NCBI GenBank assembly: GCA_964019055.1
Contig: OZ025215.1
Span: 10,376,208-10,440,207, forward strand
Direction: 5' to 3'
Length of the DNA: 64,000 bases
Source of the DNA: Anthopleura xanthogrammica
Lineage: Eukaryota > Cnidaria > Anthozoa > Actiniaria > Actiniidae
Below the pieces are notes generated by a model, which made no database searches, was not told the origin of the DNA, and saw only the letters and a list, made by a program, of their open reading frames with translations. A program made the position numbers and the translations under genes. Of this stretch, positions 60,801-64,000 are shown in pieces; the first letter of the stretch is position 1, and each line of letters begins with the position of its first letter.

Positions 60801-63800
60801 CGATCAAAACATGGGGTATAGTCCATCCTTTTTGGTCAAAAATAACCAATTTTCAAAATTCATAAATAATTCATTCTTTTTCAAGAGGTGTCAAAGACAC
60901 CAAAAATCGATCAAAACATTGGGTGTAGTCCATCCTTTTTGGTCAAAAATAACCCATTTTCAAAATTCATAAATAATTCATCCTTTTTCAAGAGGTGTCT
61001 AAGACACCCAAAATCGATCAAAACATGGGGTGTAGTCCATCCTTTTTCGAAAAAAAGACCCCTTTTCAAAATTCATAAATAATTCATCCTTGTTTAAGAG
61101 TTGTCCAAGACACCCAAAATCTATCAAACATGGGGTGTAGTCCATCCTTTTTGGCCAAAAATAACCTATTTTCAAAATTCATAAATAATTTATCCTATGA
61201 CAAGATGTATTCAAGACACCCAAAATCGATCAAAACATGGGGTGTAGTCCATACTTTTTGATCAAAAATCATCCCTTTTTGAAAAAAATACGCCTTGGTT
61301 ATTGAGGTTCTGAAAGTGAAGCCAAATAACTATTTGAAAATTATACACCAGATGAATTGGATGAAGAAAAAAAAGAGTGAAAAAAAGTGCCAAAAGGGAT
61401 CAAAACCATAGGCTATACTCCATGCTTTTTGATCAAAAACCATCCCTTTTTGAAATAATGCGCATTACTTGGTTAGTGGGCATCCATTAATTTTTGGCCA
61501 AGAACACCCAAAATGCTTGAGAACCAAAGAAAAAGGAACGAGGCAAGGGAGGATTTTTATTGGTATGATTTGAGCTTTTGTCTCTTATTCAGGTATTGAA
61601 GGAAAAAAGCTTGATCACAACCAAAAACAGGCCGACATCAGAAAGGAAAGACTTACAAACTATGATCGTGTCATCGGGCCTGTAGAATATCGCACGAGAC
61701 TGGTGCTTTTGGTGAAGTTTTCTCTGTTGGTTACAAACCTCGTTAATGTGGTACGTATAAGTTGACGAGTATTCCCTTTCACAGTTCCCTGCTTCATCTT
61801 GAAAGGTAGCCGTGCCGTTACATCTAAGCGAGACAAACGGCGAGCTTGCAATGATAGAGACCTTTTTTTAAAAACACCTTGGACAATTATCCACACGCAT
61901 GTCTCTATTAGTTCAAGCTGTGAAAGGGACTACAGAAAAAAGTCGAAATGAAGTTGAAAATTAATACTGTAACAGTATTACTTTTTCAACTTCATTTCCA
62001 CTTTTTCTTGATCAATTAATTCTTTGTTCTATAGTGCCAGTGAAAATCGCCGTTCAATAATTTAATTTTTTTTTGTAAATTTGCAGGACACCAAAAAGCA
62101 AACTTTGTCTCTGGACGCATGGGAAGTTAAGGTATTGGTCTTTTTGATTCGCTGTTTTTCATAGCTGCGCCATGTTGGTTGTGTAGAACAAAAGATTCCT
62201 CCTTGGTTTCTTTTGTTGTATCATCCAACATGGCCACCAAATTATCGTATTAACTCGAATAAGCGCTGCGGCTACGAAATACGGACGTCTGTGTCTTTTA
62301 AGACCAGGGACAAAAAAAATTGATTGAATATGATACTGAAGAACCCCTTGTATTGTTCTTGATCTAGGAAACTGTCCAACCTGTATAGTTCTAGGAAATT
62401 GTCCAGCTTTTTTCCAGGGATTTTGACTGAAAAATCTTCGCAAACGACCCTCTTGTATGGTTCTAGCTAGCAAACTGGCGAACTTTTTACAAAGGTTTTT
62501 GGCTGTAAAAAAAAGAATATCCAAGATAATGACATTCAAGAGAACCAGAGAATATTGCACTTTCAATAAAGAAGGTCCAGCAGGGGGAGGGAGGGGGGGG
62601 GGGGGGGGGGGTCCTATGATCCTATTTCCCAGCCCAAAATTTCGCAAAATCCCAGTCCCAGTAATGGCTAAATTCCAGTCCCAGTGGATGAAATCCCATT
62701 TTCCCAGGTAAAAAAAAAGGCGAATCCCAGCTCCCATTTTACCCCTTCAGGACTCTTAGGGGGGACCCTAGGTCAAAAAACGTCCTATGTCTTTGTAACA
62801 GACCTAAAATTTTCAGTGTTCAATATACAGTACACTGATATTAATGGGGGGAGGGGGCGGCCCCCCAGGGTCCTCCCCCTGCTACGGCCCTGAATTATAA
62901 CTAACCCAGTATTGTATTTGCTACTACCTTTAGTCTTGGACAGATAAATATCTCGAGTGGACACCCAAGGATTATGGCGGAGTTGGAAGGACTCTCTTCA
63001 CCCCTGATGAAATCTGGGTACCTGATATTGCTCTATACAACAGGTGGGGATACAAATATCGTATTACGTGAATCCGGCTCAGGAGAACGTGAGCAGTCAT
63101 GCAGTGATAGGGTCTTTGTCAAATAGTCACGTGCTGATATATCACTTTGATAACGAATCAATTCAGCCCAAGGTCCCTTGAGTATGGCTCTGCTAAATAG
63201 CAAACAAATTTCAAAACGCTTATAGTATCTGGAAATCGAAAGTATCTTGAGAAATAGTTTTTGAAAAACATTTTGGATATGACATTAGTTTTGCCCTCCC
63301 CCATCCTCTTCCTCGCTGCCTCGTATTCCCGGCAACAGTAGCGCATCTCGCCCATAACTTAATAACTGCGACGTGAAAATGAGTATCTTGTACGGATTGT
63401 AACGCTTCTTCCAGTAAAGGTTGTACCCACCAAAAGTCCCCTTCACAGTTCCCTAAGCCATCTTGAAACGTAGCAGTGTATTTGCATCGAAGGGATGTTA
63501 ACGGTAAGCTTGCAATAATGGAGACCATTTTTTTAAATGGCGCAGGGAACTTCGAAGAGGGCTATTAAGCTTGTTTTTTTTTCGTCCACAGCGCTCACAG
63601 CGTAAAGAACTTTCCCAGCCAACACCTGACCAACGTTTATGTGAAAAGCAGCGGTGAATGCCATTGGTTGAATCCCAAGACATACATTAGTAACTGCAAG
63701 ATGGATGTCAAGTATTGGCCAATGGATGTGCAGGTGTGCAGGCTGACCTTTGGATCGTGGACGTACTTCGATCACGAGATGAAGATTGAGCCGCATACGT

Positions 63801-63821
63801 TAAAAAACGACAGCGATAGAG
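45836..63821 (+). CDS. Second Cys-loop ligand-gated ion channel subunit, 3' partial
   Basis: Exons 45836-45884 (signal peptide MKIIAGVLLVFLIPQNG), 61593-61750, 62087-62131, 62934-63043, 63592-63821, together 197 residues. Exon sizes (49/158/45/110/230) and phases (1,0,0,2,1) mirror those of the receptor gene at 37931 (52/155/45/110/233), so the two are tandem paralogues. Ligand-binding marks: TNYDRVIGPVEY, LDAWEVKSWTDKYLEWTP, EIWVPDIALYN and the Cys-loop CKMDVKYWPMDVQVC (13 residues between cysteines). GSWTYFDHEMKIEP follows. The donor at 63822 leads out of the window, so loop C and all membrane segments are missing here. Linking the signal exon across a 15.7-kb intron rests on phase and on the paralogue's structure. 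Less sure than the rest. Confidence 0.85.
45885..48054. other. Intron 1 of receptor gene 2, part before the satellite
   Basis: AT-rich sequence without recognisable coding exons or named elements apart from the 8-bp repeat at 46814. Short ORFs have no domain I recognise. Confidence 0.5.
46814..46850 (+). repeat. 8-bp tandem repeat (ACGATTAC), four copies
   Basis: ACGATTAC repeated four times plus ACGA, then a poly-A run; inside intron 1 of the second receptor gene. Confidence 0.85.
48273..49273. mobile_element. Fold-back DNA element, 1,001 bp, TTAA target duplication, inserted in the satellite
   Basis: The left arm (48273 to about 48692) starts GGTGTTTCCCAGTAGTTTTT; the right arm (about 48855-49273) ends AAAAACTACTGGGAAACACC. 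The arms are inverted copies of about 420 bp at roughly 97% identity by eye, with a 160-bp spacer. TTAA lies directly outside both ends (48269-48272, 49274-49277). The uninterrupted satellite has CTTGTTTAAGAG at this point (see 61089), so the TTAA was duplicated on insertion. TTAA targeting is typical of piggyBac-type transposases; termini do not otherwise prove that family. No transposase ORF. Confidence 0.9.
60141..61000 (+). repeat. 320-bp higher-order repeat in the right flank of the satellite
   Basis: Trimers of type A units repeat with a 320-bp period: matching blocks begin at 60141, 60461 and 60781. The third is truncated or diverges after about 120 bases. Each trimer includes the distinctive unit CCAAAATCCTAAATATATTA. 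Confidence 0.85.
61773..61929. mobile_element. MITE with TCCCTTTCACAG termini (receptor gene 2, intron 2)
   Basis: TCCCTTTCACAG at the left and CTGTGAAAGGGA at the right, 157 bp overall. Internal TCATCTTGAAAGGTAGC and GCTTGCAATGATAGAGACC recur at about 63435-63555 in intron 4 of the same gene (CATCTTGAAACGTAGC, GCTTGCAATAATGGAGACC). Confidence 0.7.
61936..62006. repeat. Near-perfect palindrome, ~35-bp arms without spacer
   Basis: AAAAAGTCGAAATGAAGTTG, then AATACTGT meets its inverse AACAGTATT directly and runs out to TTCATTTCCACTTTTT. Only a few mismatches, so it would form a long stem in RNA. It lies directly after the MITE ending at 61929. Confidence 0.8.
62560..62900. repeat. Probable dispersed repeat with poly-G (receptor gene 2, intron 3)
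   Basis: Contains a poly-G run (about 62591-62611), repeated CCCAGTCCCAGT motifs, and the C/G-rich end GGGGGCGGCCCCCCAGGGTC, base composition unlike the AT-rich surroundings. The minus-strand ORF over it is not supported by any domain. Family not recognised. Confidence 0.4.
63435..63555. mobile_element. Second, diverged copy of the 61773 MITE family (intron 4)
   Basis: Begins GTCCCCTTCACAGTTCCCT and keeps the internal blocks CATCTTGAAACGTAGCAGTG and AAGCTTGCAATAATGGAGACC. The right terminus is not clearly preserved. Confidence 0.55.
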
Positions 63822-63843
63822 GTGAGGTGATGTTCAGGCACAA

Positions 63844-63898
63844 CTGAAGCACATTCTGGGCTGATTTAAGTCAGGACACGGCTAACTCATAGAATGAC
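63844..63898 (+). repeat. Orphan copy of the 56-bp minisatellite unit (intron 5)
   Basis: TTCTGGGCTGATTTAAGTCA then GACACGGCTAACTCATAGAA matches the 37652-37920 unit with about 85% identity by eye. It sits just after exon 5 of receptor gene 2. Confidence 0.75.
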
Positions 63899-64000
63899 CA
63901 CCACGGTACTGCATTCTGATTGGACAACAAATCATGACGTATATCCACAATACATTTTGCGCATAACTAGAACGGGATTCGCAAGAATAGCAATGAATAA

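Larger units (their letters stand above)
48055..61290. repeat. Satellite array, 107-110 bp units, inside intron 1 of receptor gene 2
   Basis: Roughly 110 tandem units. Flank type A (48055-50030 and 60030-61290, about 107 bp) carries GGTGTCCAAGACACCC, AATCGATCAAAACATGGGG and AATTCATAAATAATTCATCC. Core type B (50030-60030, 107-110 bp) carries GGTGTGAAAAACACC, CAAAACCATGGGCTATAGTC and TTTTGAACGTTTTATGAATT. The types are clearly homologous. Core units are more alike and show higher-order repeats; 51797 and 53525 begin near-identical ~1.19-kb blocks. Degenerate units continue to about 61515. Spurious short ORFs arise because three 107-bp units keep frame. Confidence 0.97.

Noticed and set aside
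60141..61082. Series of 60-90 codon ORFs starting MSKTPKIDQNM
   Set aside because: They repeat exactly with the satellite period; frame is kept only because three 107-bp units make about 321 bases. No coding signature.
62159..62737. Minus-strand ORF of 192 codons with a poly-Pro run
   Set aside because: The proline run is the poly-G tract; the rest lies in repetitive intron DNA between receptor exons 62087-62131 and 62934-63043.

Overview
Animal nuclear genome, most likely an anthozoan cnidarian (stony coral or sea anemone). The evidence is many short exons with GT-AG introns, an apolipophorin/apoB-type giant lipid carrier, clear CTDSPL2 and LRRC40 orthologues, a tandem pair of divergent nicotinic-like Cys-loop receptor genes, and AT-rich DNA full of microsatellites, short inverted-repeat elements and satellite. 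The phylum is inferred from gene style, not proven. All five protein genes lie on the + strand; no convincing gene was found on the - strand.
Layout: 49-18921 is the body of a large lipid transfer protein gene (19 coding exons visible, 4,858 residues, the 5' end with the signal peptide outside the window). Its 3' UTR is split by an intron and ends near 19675. 21081-22340 is an intronless CTD-phosphatase gene (CTDSPL2 type). 22341-26046 is intergenic with two fold-back elements. 26047-34817 is LRRC40 (16 exons, 608 residues, full length), with introns carrying SINE copies, MITEs and long tetranucleotide arrays. 34818-37930 is intergenic with tandem duplications and a 56-bp minisatellite just upstream of the next gene. 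37931-41723 is a complete Cys-loop receptor subunit (454 residues). 41724-45835 is repeat-rich intergenic DNA. 45836-63821 is a second Cys-loop subunit with the same exon plan, whose first intron (15.7 kb) holds a ~13 kb satellite of 107-110 bp units. The gene runs out of the window before its membrane domain.
The genes do not form an operon or pathway. The two receptor genes are neighbouring paralogues from tandem duplication and could co-assemble. The most notable points are the architecture of the lipid carrier (26-residue beta-type repeats and 11/7-residue helical repeats, both packed with N-glycosylation sequons, a furin-like site where apolipophorin precursors are cleaved, and a C-terminal VWD plus a VWA-like fold without MIDAS), the intronic satellite with higher-order repeats, and a TTAA-flanked fold-back element inserted in that satellite whose empty site can be read in a sister repeat unit.
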